Positions 16,135 to 25,007 of a stretch of DNA of 64,000 nt are shown here, piece after piece. The translations under genes were made by a program, and so were the position numbers. Positions within the stretch are counted from its first letter, which is position 1. Each line of letters opens with the position of its first letter. The notes beneath the pieces were generated by a model. That model saw only the letters and a program-made list of their open reading frames with translations. It was not told the DNA's origin and did not search any database. This DNA comes from Stagnihabitans lacustris (GTDB lineage Bacteria > Pseudomonadota > Alphaproteobacteria > Rhodobacterales > Rhodobacteraceae), in assembly GCF_025950525.1 (NCBI RefSeq), contig NZ_JAPDGS010000001.1, positions 558,001 to 622,000 of the forward strand. The letters run 5' to 3'.

Positions 16135-19125
16135 TTGGTCACGCTGACTGGCGGGGCGGGGGCGGAAACGCTTACCGGAGGCACGGGCAACGATTCCCTT
16201 GTGGGGAATGGCGGCAATGACACGCTTTATGGCGGTGACAATGCCGACCTGCTGTTTGGCGGGTCGGGTGTCGATCAGCTTTATGGCGGGACGGGCAATG
16301 ACACGCTGACGGGCGGGACAAACAACGACCGGCTGGAGGGCGGGACGGGGTTTGACACCGCAGACTATTCGGGCGCGCTGGGGGCGGTTTCGGTCAACCT
16401 GGGCACCGGAGTTGGTGTCGGCAGTGATGCGGCGGGCGATACGCTGGTGGGCATCGAGGCGGTCGTGGGCTCTGGCCTGTCCGACAGTCTGACCGGCGAC
16501 ACGCTGGCCAATGCGCTGTATGGCGGAGCGGGGGCGGATACGCTGATCGGCGGCGCCGGGACGGACAGTCTTTACGGCGGCACTGGCAATGACAGCGTCG
16601 ACTATACGGCCTCGGCGGCCGTGGTCATCGACCTTGCGGCAGGCACCGGCGCGGGCGGCGATGCGGCGGGGGATGTGCTTTCGTCCATCGAGGTCGTCAC
16701 CGGCAGCAATTTCGACGACCGCCTGACGGGCTCGGCCGCGGCCGAAACGCTGTTCGGCGGCGCGGGCAACGACACGCTGACCGGTGGCGCGGGCGCTGAC
16801 AGCCTTGTGGGTGGCGCGGGGCTGGACACGGCCGATTACACTGGATCGGCCGCCGTCACCGTCAACCTGACCACCGGGGTCGAGACCGGGGGCGACGCCG
16901 CGGGCGACGTGCTGTCGGGGATCGAGAATGTCACCGGCGGGGCAGGCGCCGACAGCCTGACCGGCGACGCGCTGGCCAATGTGCTGACCGGGGCTGCGGG
17001 CAACGACAGCCTTTACGGCGCCGCGGGCAATGACGCGCTGTATGGCGGCGAGGGCAATGACCTCATCCAGGGCGGCGCGGGCAGTGACCTGTTGTCGGGC
17101 GGGGCGGGGATCGACCGGCTGGACTATTCCACCTCGACCGCGGGGATCAGCGTCAACCTGGCCACCGGAGCCACGGGCGGCGATGCGGCGGGCGACACGC
17201 TGGACGGGTTCGAGGCCGTCACGGGCGGCTCTGGCAATGACAGCCTGACGGGGGATGCGGGCGCCAACACCCTGACCGGGGGCACCGGCAATGACATCCT
17301 GACGGGTGGCGGCGGCGGCGATCTGCTGGAGGGCGGCACCGGCACCGACACCGCCGATTACAGCGCCGAGGGCTCGGTTTCGGTCAACCTGACCACGGGA
17401 CTTGAAGGGGGGGGCTTGGGTGCGGGCGACACGCTGACGGGGATCGAGAACCTGACCGGCGGCGCCTTGGCCGACAGCCTGACGGGCGAGGGCGCGGCCA
17501 ATATCCTGACCGGCGGCGCGGGCAACGACAGCCTTTACGGCCTTGCGGGCGGCGACAGTCTTTACGGCGGCGATGGCGATGACCGCCTGGCCGGGGGCAC
17601 GGGCAGCGACCTTTTGTCGGGCGGCACGGGGTTCGATACGGCCGATTACAGCGCCTCGACCAGCGGGGTTGGCGTCACGCTTTCGGGCGGCACGGGCGGC
17701 GATGCGGGTGGCGACACGCTGACGGGCATCGAGGCGGTCATTGGCGGGACCTCCGCCGACACGCTGCAGGGCGACGGCCTGGCCAATGCCTTTTACGGCG
17801 GGGCCGGGGCGGATCAGATCTATGCGGGCGATGGCGACGACACTTTGGCGGGCGGCCTTGGCGCCGATACGCTGAACGGCGGCGCGGGCATGGACTTTGC
17901 CGATTACAGCGAGTCCAACGCCGCGGTTTCGGTCAACCTGGACACCTGGACCGCGCTTTATGGCCATGCGCAGGGCGATGCGCTGGGGGCGATCGACGGG
18001 GTCATCGGGTCGGCCTTCAACGACACGCTGACCGGGTTCAACCAGTTCGGCCTGGTGGGCGACGTCTTTACCAACGTGTTTTACGGCGGCGCGGGTCGGG
18101 ATTCCATCGACGGCCTGGCGGGCAACGACAGCCTTTTCGGCGGGACCGATGCCGACACGGTCATGGGGGGCGCGGGCGACGACACGGTCTTTGGCGACGA
18201 GGGCAATGACCTTGTTCAGGGCGGCACCGGGGCCGATACGCTCTATGGCGGCCTGGGCAATGACCTGTTGCAGGGCGGCGATGGCGACGACGTCCTTTGG
18301 GGCGATGCGGGCGCCGATACTTTCGTCGGCGGCGCGGGGTCGGACACGTTCCACGGCGGGGCGGGCGATTACATCGACGGCGAGGAAAGCGGAACCGAAC
18401 GCGACATCCTGGACCTGACCGGCCAGGCGCCCTTTGTCATCCACCGCGATGCGACCAATGCCGAAAACGGGACGGTCGATTTCCTGGACGCCCAGGGTCA
18501 GGTCATCGGTCAACTGACCTTCCGCAACATCGAGACCATCGTGATGTGCTTTACCCCCGGCACGCGGATCGCGACGCCGCGCGGGCCGGTTCCGGTGCAA
18601 AAGCTGCGGGTGGGGGATCTGGTGCTGACGCGCGACCATGGCGCCCAGCCGCTCCGCTGGATCGGGCGCAAGCAGATTGGCGCGGCCGAGATGGCGGCGG
18701 ACCCCTCGCTAAGGCCGGTGCGGATCAAGGCGGGCGCGCTTGGGGCGGGTCTGCCCCTGCGCGGGATGGATGTGTCGCGCCAGCATCGGATGCTGATGGG
18801 CGCCGCGCGTGAGGCCCTGCTTTTCGGCACGCCCGAGGTCCTGGTGCGCGCCTGCCACCTGACCCATCTGCCCGGCGTGCGCGAGGTGATGCGCGACAGC
18901 GTCACCTATATCCACCTGTTGTTCGACCGCCACGAACTTGTCCTGGCCGAGGGCGCCTGGTCGGAAAGCTTTCAACCCGGTGAGCGGACATTGGGGGGGA
19001 TGGAAGCGGGGATGCGCGAAGAGCTTTACCGGCTGTTTCCAGAGCTGCGGGCCCTGGGCGCGGACTATGAGGGCGCGCGGCTGACGCTGAAGGCGCACGA
19101 GGCGCGGTTGGTGGGGGCGGAGTAG
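16135..19125 (+). CDS. Large modular RTX protein with C-terminal Hint domain
   Basis: The 996-residue product is built from RTX nonapeptides (GGxGxDxLxGG) in seven repeated modules of roughly 100 residues. Each holds an ADYS-type strand pair (DTADYSGALGAVSVNLGTG and variants) and an AAGDTLVGIEAVVGS-like linker. It ends in a Hint domain from about residue 805: CFTPGTRIATPRGPVPVQKL, then RDHGAQPLRWIGRKQI, DVSRQHRML and FDRHELVLAEGAWSE. The start is TTG at 16135, after GAGCAGG. No ATG or GTG lies between it and the in-frame stop at 16069. It is probably exported by a type I system and may cleave itself at the Hint cysteine. Secretion genes are not nearby. Confidence 0.85.
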   Translation: MVTLTGGAGAETLTGGTGNDSLVGNGGNDTLYGGDNADLLFGGSGVDQLYGGTGNDTLTGGTNNDRLEGGTGFDTADYSGALGAVSVNLGTGVGVGSDAAGDTLVGIEAVVGSGLSDSLTGDTLANALYGGAGADTLIGGAGTDSLYGGTGNDSVDYTASAAVVIDLAAGTGAGGDAAGDVLSSIEVVTGSNFDDRLTGSAAAETLFGGAGNDTLTGGAGADSLVGGAGLDTADYTGSAAVTVNLTTGVETGGDAAGDVLSGIENVTGGAGADSLTGDALANVLTGAAGNDSLYGAAGNDALYGGEGNDLIQGGAGSDLLSGGAGIDRLDYSTSTAGISVNLATGATGGDAAGDTLDGFEAVTGGSGNDSLTGDAGANTLTGGTGNDILTGGGGGDLLEGGTGTDTADYSAEGSVSVNLTTGLEGGGLGAGDTLTGIENLTGGALADSLTGEGAANILTGGAGNDSLYGLAGGDSLYGGDGDDRLAGGTGSDLLSGGTGFDTADYSASTSGVGVTLSGGTGGDAGGDTLTGIEAVIGGTSADTLQGDGLANAFYGGAGADQIYAGDGDDTLAGGLGADTLNGGAGMDFADYSESNAAVSVNLDTWTALYGHAQGDALGAIDGVIGSAFNDTLTGFNQFGLVGDVFTNVFYGGAGRDSIDGLAGNDSLFGGTDADTVMGGAGDDTVFGDEGNDLVQGGTGADTLYGGLGNDLLQGGDGDDVLWGDAGADTFVGGAGSDTFHGGAGDYIDGEESGTERDILDLTGQAPFVIHRDATNAENGTVDFLDAQGQVIGQLTFRNIETIVMCFTPGTRIATPRGPVPVQKLRVGDLVLTRDHGAQPLRWIGRKQIGAAEMAADPSLRPVRIKAGALGAGLPLRGMDVSRQHRMLMGAAREALLFGTPEVLVRACHLTHLPGVREVMRDSVTYIHLLFDRHELVLAEGAWSESFQPGERTLGGMEAGMREELYRLFPELRALGADYEGARLTLKAHEARLVGAE

Positions 19126-19130
19126 CGGGG

Positions 19131-19238
19131 TCCGGCAGACCCCATAGGCATGAAATGCCTTTGGGGTCTGCCGGAGGAAGCGGGGGGGCTGCCGCCCCCC
19201 CGCACCCCCCTGCCTCAAGGGGGGCGAGCCCCCCTTGA
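19131..19238 (+). repeat. Composite 3' repeat: 45-nt palindrome plus two hairpins
   Basis: Five nt after the RTX-Hint stop begins a 45-nt palindrome (19131-19175) with arms TCCGGCAGACCCCATA and TTTGGGGTCTGCCGGA around the core GGCATGAAATGCC. Hairpin two is 19181-19202 (seven G, CTGC, seven C region). Hairpin three is 19215-19238 (TCAAGGGGGGC/GCCCCCCTTGA). The tail motif is missing here. Confidence 0.85.
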
Positions 19239-19300
19239 GAAACCCCAACCGAAGGTCGCGCAAAATGGGGCGCCGGTTTGCTCTGGACGACGGCCCTGCG

Positions 19301-20290
19301 CTATGCCCTGCGCTTGGGCACCCGTCCGACGGCTTCCAGAAAGTCGCGGCCTGCTTCCGATCCGAAATGCGGCGTCTGGGTCAGGCCGGGGAAGCGCGCC
19401 TTCATCTCGGCGGCGATTTCGGGCGGCAGACGCGAGACGGTCGCTTCGTTGACCAAAAGGCTCTCGCAAGGCACGCCCTCGGCATAGATGATCTCGTGGC
19501 GGTCAAAGACCAGGCTGAAGTAATCGACATAGCCGCCCTCGCGCAGATAGACCGTGTCGCCGTCGATCAGGTCGCGCGCGGGCACCAGCAGTTCCGAGGT
19601 CATCATCCCCGCCACCCGCTCGCGTTGATACAAAAACACCCGGTGGTGCTGCGAGACGACAAGGTCACCATCATTGCCCAGCTTGCCCTTGGTGATGACG
19701 ACGGGCGCGGTCGCCCCCACGGCGCGCAAATGGGCCTGGCCGATCCAGCGCACGGTCTGGCGGCCATGGTCGCGGGTCAGGACCTGCAACCCCGGCACGA
19801 TCTGTTCGATGGCGCGCTGGCTGCCGTCGGTCAGGGTGATCATCGTGCCGCGCGCGAAGGACAGGCACAAAAGATCGGCCAGGGCCAGATCCTCGGGCGG
19901 TTCTTCGGCCGCAAGCAGCGTGTATTCGACGCCGGTGCCAATCGGCGTCAGGGGCAGGATCGCGGCCTCGGTGCCAAGGTCGATCAGCAAGACCTCGATC
20001 CGGTCGCCATCCGGCGCCATCAGCGTGTAACGCGCGACAAGCCGCACGCCCTGACCCGCCCGACCGATGCCAGAGCCCGGCGCCACCTCTTGCCGCCCGG
20101 CCTCGGGACGGGTCAGCGCCAGGGCCAGCGGTTCGGCCTGACCATGCAGCACATAGACATCGCCCACGCAGACCTCTTCGGGGCCCATGATCCCGTCGCC
20201 CTGATTGGCGCCGTTCGAGACAAAGAAATCCTCGGCGGCGAAGACTTGGGCGATATGGCCGGGGCCGGTCGTGCTGGAATCGGTGGTCAT
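19301..20290 (-). CDS. Hint-domain protein
   Basis: The 329-residue product has an N-terminal region with no clear similarity, then a Hint module from about residue 165: FARGTMITLTDGSQRAIEQI, RDHGRQTVRWIGQAHL, QHHRVFLYQ and FDRHEIIYAEGVPCESLL. These match the Hint domain of the RTX protein encoded to its right, convergent with it. Hint proteins like this recur in Rhodobacteraceae beside RTX genes, but their targets are not known to me. Ser or Ala replaces the usual Hint cysteine near FARGT, which may mean altered autoprocessing. ATG at 20290 is chosen with CAGGTG upstream; longer frames run into the SDR antisense region. Confidence 0.8.
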   Translation of the reverse strand: MTTDSSTTGPGHIAQVFAAEDFFVSNGANQGDGIMGPEEVCVGDVYVLHGQAEPLALALTRPEAGRQEVAPGSGIGRAGQGVRLVARYTLMAPDGDRIEVLLIDLGTEAAILPLTPIGTGVEYTLLAAEEPPEDLALADLLCLSFARGTMITLTDGSQRAIEQIVPGLQVLTRDHGRQTVRWIGQAHLRAVGATAPVVITKGKLGNDGDLVVSQHHRVFLYQRERVAGMMTSELLVPARDLIDGDTVYLREGGYVDYFSLVFDRHEIIYAEGVPCESLLVNEATVSRLPPEIAAEMKARFPGLTQTPHFGSEAGRDFLEAVGRVPKRRA

Positions 20291-20401
20291 GCAAGCACCT
20301 GGGGAACGGGATGGGCCGGGGCTAGCAATCCCATGCGGAAAGGTCAACAAAGGGACCGATTTGCGGCGGGATCGCGGCGGGGCGAAACAATGGAGCGGGA
20401 T

Positions 20402-21178
20402 ATGGATTTGGGGATCAGGGGCAAGCGGGCCCTGGTGACGGCGGGGTCCAAGGGGCTGGGGCGCGGCTGTGCGCTGGCCCTGGCGGCGGCGGGGGTCGAT
20501 CTGGTGATCAATGCGCGCGGCGAGGCGGCCTTGCAGGCGACCGCGTTGGAGGCGCGGGCTTTGGGGGTGAGTGTGGCGGCGGTCGTCGCCGATATCACGA
20601 CCGAGGCCGGGCGCGCCAAGGTGCTGCAGGTGGCGGGGCAGGTCGATATCCTGGTGACAAATGCTGGCGGGCCTCCGCCCGGGTCCTGGGAGAATTGGGG
20701 ACGCGAAGATTACCTGGCCGCCATCGAGGCCAATATGCTGACGCCGATCCTGCTGATGAAGGCGGTGCTGCCGGGGATGATGGCGCGGGGCTGGGGGCGG
20801 GTGGTCAATATCACCAGCCAGTCGGTCAAGGCGCCGATTGCCGCCTTGGGACTGTCGAACGCCGCGCGCACCGGGCTGACGGGCTTTGTCGCGGGCGCCG
20901 CGCGGCAGGTGGCGCCCCAGGGCGTGACGATCAACAACCTGCTGCCCGGCATCCATGACACCGACCGCGCGCTGTCGCTGGATGGCGGTGTCGTGAAGGC
21001 GCGCGGCATCACGATGGAGGAGGCGCGGGCCGAGCGCATGGCGGGCATCCCCGCGCGGCGCTATGGCTCGGCCGAGGAATTCGGCGCGACCTGCGCCTTT
21101 TTGTGCAGCCAGCACGCGGGGTTCATCGTCGGACAGAACATCTTGCTGGACGGGGGCGCGACGGTCTCGACGCTGTGA
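20402..21178 (+). CDS. SDR family protein with non-canonical catalytic residues
   Basis: The 258-residue product has a classical SDR Rossmann fold: nucleotide site TAGSKGLGRG (residues 13-22), VADIT, NAGGPPPGSW, NITSQS and a C-terminal IVGQNILLDGGATVSTL. Aligned with FabG, the catalytic YxxxK becomes SNAAR, so Tyr is replaced by Ser (about residue 152) and Lys by Arg (about 156). A subgroup with NAGGPPPG shares such changes, so the reductase chemistry is uncertain. ATG at 20402 has GGAG 6 nt upstream and is preferred over the ATG at 20390. It diverges from the Hint gene and carries a composite repeat behind its stop. Confidence 0.85.
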   Translation: MDLGIRGKRALVTAGSKGLGRGCALALAAAGVDLVINARGEAALQATALEARALGVSVAAVVADITTEAGRAKVLQVAGQVDILVTNAGGPPPGSWENWGREDYLAAIEANMLTPILLMKAVLPGMMARGWGRVVNITSQSVKAPIAALGLSNAARTGLTGFVAGAARQVAPQGVTINNLLPGIHDTDRALSLDGGVVKARGITMEEARAERMAGIPARRYGSAEEFGATCAFLCSQHAGFIVGQNILLDGGATVSTL

Positions 21179-21195
21179 GCGGGGTCCCCCGCGTT

Positions 21196-21281
21196 CGGGG
21201 GGCTGCCGCCCCCCGAGCCCCCTGCCCAAAGGGGCCCACGGGCCCCTTTGGAAACCCCGTGGATATTTGGGAAAAGATGAA
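21196..21281 (+). repeat. Composite 3' repeat without the 45-nt palindrome
   Basis: It follows the SDR stop by 17 nt. Hairpin two (21196-21215) has CGGGGGG/CCCCCCG arms and hairpin three (21227-21250) has CAAAGGGGCCC/GGGCCCCTTTG arms. The tail GGATATTTGGG then AAAAGATGAA spans 21261-21281. Confidence 0.8.
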
Positions 21282-21365
21282 TTGGGGGGACGCGTTGGGG
21301 CGGGGCGCATAGGGCGGCGCGGGGCATCTGCTGCCATGTTGCACGGGTCACCCCCGGGGCCCGTA

Positions 21366-22709
21366 TCAGCGCCGCGTGAGCTGCAGGTGGATGCCGTCTT
21401 GTGCCCGCACGGTCAGATGGGCCACGGGGACCGGGACCTTGCCCGCCGCTGGGGCCAGGTGAAAGGCGCGCAGGATCAGCGCCAGCAGCAACGGGCCCTC
21501 GACCATGGCGAAACCTGCGCCGGTGCAGACCCTTGGCCCTGCCGAAAACGGGATGAAGGCGTCGCGGGCGCAGGCGCGGTTTTCCGCGCGCCCCCAGCGG
21601 TCGGGGTCGAAGCCGTCGGGGTTGGTCCAGATCCGGTCGTGGCGCTGCAGGTGCCAGGGTGACAGGACGATCTGTGCCCCCTTGGGTGCCGTGCGGTCGC
21701 GCAGGGTCTCGGGCTGGGTCGTCTCACGGACCATCATGGGCACCGGCGGATAAAGCCGCAGCGCTTCGCGGAAACAGTCGCGGGTGAACTTCAGCCGCGA
21801 GAGGGCGGCGAAATCGGGGCTGTCGGGCAGGGAGGCCGCCTCCTGCGCCACGCGGGCCTGAGCCTCTGGATGGGTGGCCAGCAGATACAGCGCCCAAGCC
21901 AGCGCCGAGGCCGAGGTTTCATGCCCCGCCAGGAAAAAGATCGCGACCTGGTCGACCATCTCGGCGGTAGAGAAGGTCTCGCCCGTCAGCGGATCGGCGG
22001 TCGTCATGATCTTGGTGGCCAGGTCATCGGGCGCCTGACCCGCTGCGATCTGATCCGCGCGGGTGGCGGTCAGCTGGGTGATCAGGGCCCGGATGCGGCG
22101 GGCTGATTTCAGGGTCCGGGGGCGGTGAAACCGCGGAAACCAGGCGGGCAGCGGCAAAAACGCCGCCAGGTTCAGGATCGGCTGGCTGCGCTGATAGGCG
22201 CGGAATTCGTGGAAGGTCGCCTGGGCCACGGCATCCTCGATCGGCAGGGAAAACAGCGTGCGAAAGATCACATCGGCCGCAGCATGAGAGGTGTGTTCCT
22301 CGATTTCATGCGTGCCGGGCGTCAGGCGGGCGACCGTGGCCAGGCCCGCGGCCCACATCGCCGGAAAGGTCTCGCGCAGGCGGCCGCCCTCGAAGGCGGG
22401 GTCGATGATGCGGCGCTGGCGCTTCCAGGCATCGCCATTGGTCAGGAAGACAGAGTTGCCCAAAAGCGGGCGCAACCCTTCCGCGATGCGCAGGGATTTG
22501 GGGAAGTCGACGGGCCGTTCGGTCAGGACGCGGGCGATCAGGGCGGGGTCGTTCACCATATAGCTGCGGAAAAACGGCGTGCGGAACTCGGCCATCCAGG
22601 CGTGATACAGCCGCGCCGGTTGCGCCGACAGGATGTCGCGGCGAAACAGCTGCAGGTAACGCCAAAGCGACACGCGGTCCGGGCGCGGTGTGGGCTTGGG
22701 GGGGATCAT
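21366..22709 (-). CDS. Cytochrome P450
   Basis: This 447-residue P450 has the I-helix motif FFLAGHETSASALAW (near residue 260), the K-helix EALRLYPP and the heme loop FSAGPRVCTGAGFAMVEG with the axial Cys near 393. The PFKSLRIAEGLRPLLGN and KRQRRIIDPAF segments resemble the fatty-acid/CYP102-like class more than the short actinobacterial ones. The substrate is unknown. ATG at 22709 overlaps the upstream hydrolase stop as ATGA, so the two are coupled; a TTG 12 nt earlier is less likely. A redox partner is not encoded nearby. Confidence 0.92.
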   Translation of the reverse strand: MIPPKPTPRPDRVSLWRYLQLFRRDILSAQPARLYHAWMAEFRTPFFRSYMVNDPALIARVLTERPVDFPKSLRIAEGLRPLLGNSVFLTNGDAWKRQRRIIDPAFEGGRLRETFPAMWAAGLATVARLTPGTHEIEEHTSHAAADVIFRTLFSLPIEDAVAQATFHEFRAYQRSQPILNLAAFLPLPAWFPRFHRPRTLKSARRIRALITQLTATRADQIAAGQAPDDLATKIMTTADPLTGETFSTAEMVDQVAIFFLAGHETSASALAWALYLLATHPEAQARVAQEAASLPDSPDFAALSRLKFTRDCFREALRLYPPVPMMVRETTQPETLRDRTAPKGAQIVLSPWHLQRHDRIWTNPDGFDPDRWGRAENRACARDAFIPFSAGPRVCTGAGFAMVEGPLLLALILRAFHLAPAAGKVPVPVAHLTVRAQDGIHLQLTRR

Positions 22710-23968
22710 GTCGACCGCCAACCCGAAAGTGCCGTCTCGATCCGGGATTTCGACGCGGGGCGGCCCGCATACCGCTGGCCCAAGGTCAGGGGGCCAGAGG
22801 TGATCTGGAAGTAATCGTAATCCCCCGGCCCCCCGCCAAGGGCGTCAAAGGCGCAAAGATATTGGAAATGCAGGCGAAAGAACCGCCAGCGCAGCGCCTT
22901 CCAGCGTTCGGGCGACAGGGTCTGGGTGAAGGCCGCCGAGATCACGAGGGGCCACACCTTGCCCTTTGGCGCGACACCTGTCACCGAAACCGGGTCACAC
23001 AGCGCAAAGGCGCAGCCGTCGCCAGGGGCCGTGACATCGACCCAGGTGATGTCCGGGCTGGCCGACAGATAGCGCAGGTCGCCCCGCAGCCTTTGGGCGC
23101 GGGGCAGAAACGACACCATGGGCACGACCTGTCCCAGGGTCAAAAGCGACAGCGCGGGGCGGGGTTGCGGCAGGCCCTGGCGCAGAAGGTCCGACAGGAT
23201 CGACACCGCCAGATGCGCGCCCGAGGAATGGCCGACCACAAGCACCTCATCGGGGACCTCGTCGCCATCGGTCAGGGCCTCGCGCAAGCGGGCGGTAAAG
23301 GCGGCCATCCGCGCCTCCAGCTCTGGCGGATTGGCGCCCAGGCTTTGCGCGGAATAGGCGTAGTCATGCATCAGATACCAGGCGTAAATCCGGTGGTCGA
23401 TGCGGCGAAAGGCCCGCAGCGTATAGGGAATCGCGGGCAGGGCCAGAAAGGCGCCAATCGCGGGATGGGCAAAGGCGCCCAGCCGATAGAGCCCCGCCGC
23501 AAGCGCCAGCGCCAGCGCCAGTTGCACCAACAGCACCACGATGGGGTAAAGCGCCGCAATCATCGGCCCCTTGCGCAGCCGCATCAGCCGAAAAAGCGCG
23601 CCGGACAGGATATAGGCGCCAGCCGTGCGGATCAGCTGCAGATAGGTCGCAAGCGTCCCCTGATCCATCGAGCCGCGCACGATGTCAGACCAGACCAGGA
23701 CTTCAAAGCTGGTCGCGGTCTGCACCGGGGGCGCACCGGGGAGGGGCGGCATCAGCGCCTCGGTCCGCCAACCGTAGGGGCCGGGCGTGCTGCGTGGTTT
23801 CAGCGCGATGTCATAGCCCGAAAGCCGGGCCTGGTCGCGCGATTCGGTCCGGTAAAGCTCGCGGTAGCGGCGGGGATGGATCGGATCATAGCCCGGGATG
23901 TAAAACACCCTCCGCCGGAAAGCGGGCTGTGGGTCCGGTGGGGGGGCTTTGTCCGTCATCGCGGCCAT
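22706..23968 (-). CDS. Membrane-associated alpha/beta hydrolase
   Basis: The roughly 420-residue product contains RVFYIPGYDP, a likely oxyanion-hole strand (residues about 20-30). Two hydrophobic helices (residues about 150-195, IAALYPIVVLLVQLALALALAAG and AIGAFLALPAIPY) follow. The nucleophile elbow is VLVVGHSSGAHLAVSIL (about residue 245), a GHSSG serine motif. It is translationally coupled to the P450, so it may prepare or release the P450 substrate at the membrane; that is inference. The start is uncertain: ATG at 23968 or 23959, neither with a good Shine-Dalgarno sequence, while the frame runs on to a TTG at 24019. Confidence 0.75.
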   Translation of the reverse strand: MAAMTDKAPPPDPQPAFRRRVFYIPGYDPIHPRRYRELYRTESRDQARLSGYDIALKPRSTPGPYGWRTEALMPPLPGAPPVQTATSFEVLVWSDIVRGSMDQGTLATYLQLIRTAGAYILSGALFRLMRLRKGPMIAALYPIVVLLVQLALALALAAGLYRLGAFAHPAIGAFLALPAIPYTLRAFRRIDHRIYAWYLMHDYAYSAQSLGANPPELEARMAAFTARLREALTDGDEVPDEVLVVGHSSGAHLAVSILSDLLRQGLPQPRPALSLLTLGQVVPMVSFLPRAQRLRGDLRYLSASPDITWVDVTAPGDGCAFALCDPVSVTGVAPKGKVWPLVISAAFTQTLSPERWKALRWRFFRLHFQYLCAFDALGGGPGDYDYFQITSGPLTLGQRYAGRPASKSRIETALSGWRST

Positions 23969-24008
23969 TGTGGCCGGGGAATGTGGAAATTCAAAGACCT
24001 GGCCCCGG

Positions 24009-24035
24009 CCCTGGGTCAAAAATTTTCACCCAGGG
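24009..24035. promoter_or_regulatory. Long inverted repeat before the hydrolase-P450 operon
   Basis: CCCTGGGT (24009-24016) and ACCCAGGG (24028-24035) flank an AT-rich 11-bp centre, 41-67 bp upstream of the hydrolase start and behind the ccdA-like stop. There is no U-run, so an operator is more likely than a terminator. Confidence 0.4.
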
Positions 24036-24054
24036 TCCAAGGCGACGATGGGGG

Positions 24055-24795
24055 CTAGCCGAGGGTCGACAGGAAGGGCAGGGTCTCTAGCAGCCAATAC
24101 GAGAACTGCGAGAAGCCGCCGGTCAGCATCATCAGCCCGATGGTCCACAGCAGCAGGCCCATCAGACGCTCGATCGCCTCCATGTGGCGCTTGAAGAAGG
24201 CCAGCGTCCCGGTCAGGCGCGGGAAAAAGGCCGCCACCAGCAGGAAGGGCAGGCCCAGCCCAAGCGCATAGACCGCCAGAAGCGCCGTGCCGCGGGCGAC
24301 ATTGCCTTCCTGGGCCGCGATGGTCAGGATGGCGCCCAGTTGCGGCCCGATGCAGGGCGTCCAGCCAAAGGCAAAGGCCAGCCCCAGGATATAGGCGCCA
24401 AAGGCCGAGCCCCCCTGGTCGCCCGCATCCATCCGCAGGTCACGCATCAGAAAGGGCAGGCGCAGGATGCCCAGGAAATGCAGGCCAAATCCCATGACCG
24501 TCAGCGCCGAAAGCGTCGCAAAGATCTGGCCATTGCCAAGGAAAAAGGCGCCAAAGGCCGAGGTGGCCGCGCCCATCAGCACAAAGACGGTCGACAGGCC
24601 AAGGACAAAGAACACCGCCGCCAGAAGGGCGGACTGGCCGCGCTTCAGGTCTCCGACGGTGATGCCGGACATATAGGCCAGATAGGGCGGCACAATGGGC
24701 AGGACGCAAGGCGACAGGAACGACAGCACCCCGGCCGCAAGGGCCACAAGGACCGCGGGAAGAAGACTTGCGTCCATGAGATCAATGCCAAACAT
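24055..24795 (-). CDS. CcdA-family thiol-disulfide transporter / cytochrome c biogenesis protein
   Basis: The 246-residue product has six hydrophobic helices and the two cysteine motifs of CcdA-type DsbD-domain proteins: SFLSPCVLPIVPPYLAYMSG (Cys near 29) and FGWTPCIGPQLGAIL (Cys near 141). Such proteins carry reducing equivalents from cytoplasmic thioredoxin across the inner membrane for cytochrome c maturation or periplasmic thiol repair. ATG at 24795 fits the helix pattern; the longer upstream frame reads through divergent promoter DNA. It is divergent from the tusA-like gene, 212 bp away. Confidence 0.9.
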   Translation of the reverse strand: MFGIDLMDASLLPAVLVALAAGVLSFLSPCVLPIVPPYLAYMSGITVGDLKRGQSALLAAVFFVLGLSTVFVLMGAATSAFGAFFLGNGQIFATLSALTVMGFGLHFLGILRLPFLMRDLRMDAGDQGGSAFGAYILGLAFAFGWTPCIGPQLGAILTIAAQEGNVARGTALLAVYALGLGLPFLLVAAFFPRLTGTLAFFKRHMEAIERLMGLLLWTIGLMMLTGGFSQFSYWLLETLPFLSTLG

Positions 24796-25007
24796 GCGTC
24801 GGTCATAGCGGGTTTCGCCGGCAAGGTCACGGGGGCGCAGGGGGGAGGGCGCGGGAAAGTGATGGCGGGGGGCTTGGGTCAGCGCAGCTCGGGGCGGGCT
24901 TGGGCAGAGGCTTGGGATTGGCGCTGCGCTCCCGCGGGCCAAGCGGCGCCTTGGGTCTTGTGCCTTGGCCTCGGGCGGGGCAGGAAGGGGCCGAACGGAG
25001 GATCGCC

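Noticed and set aside
16054-18639. 861-residue frame on the minus strand
   Set aside because: It mirrors the RTX repeats in antisense, has repetitive ARAAxQRVI composition from the same repeat DNA, and lacks a ribosome site.
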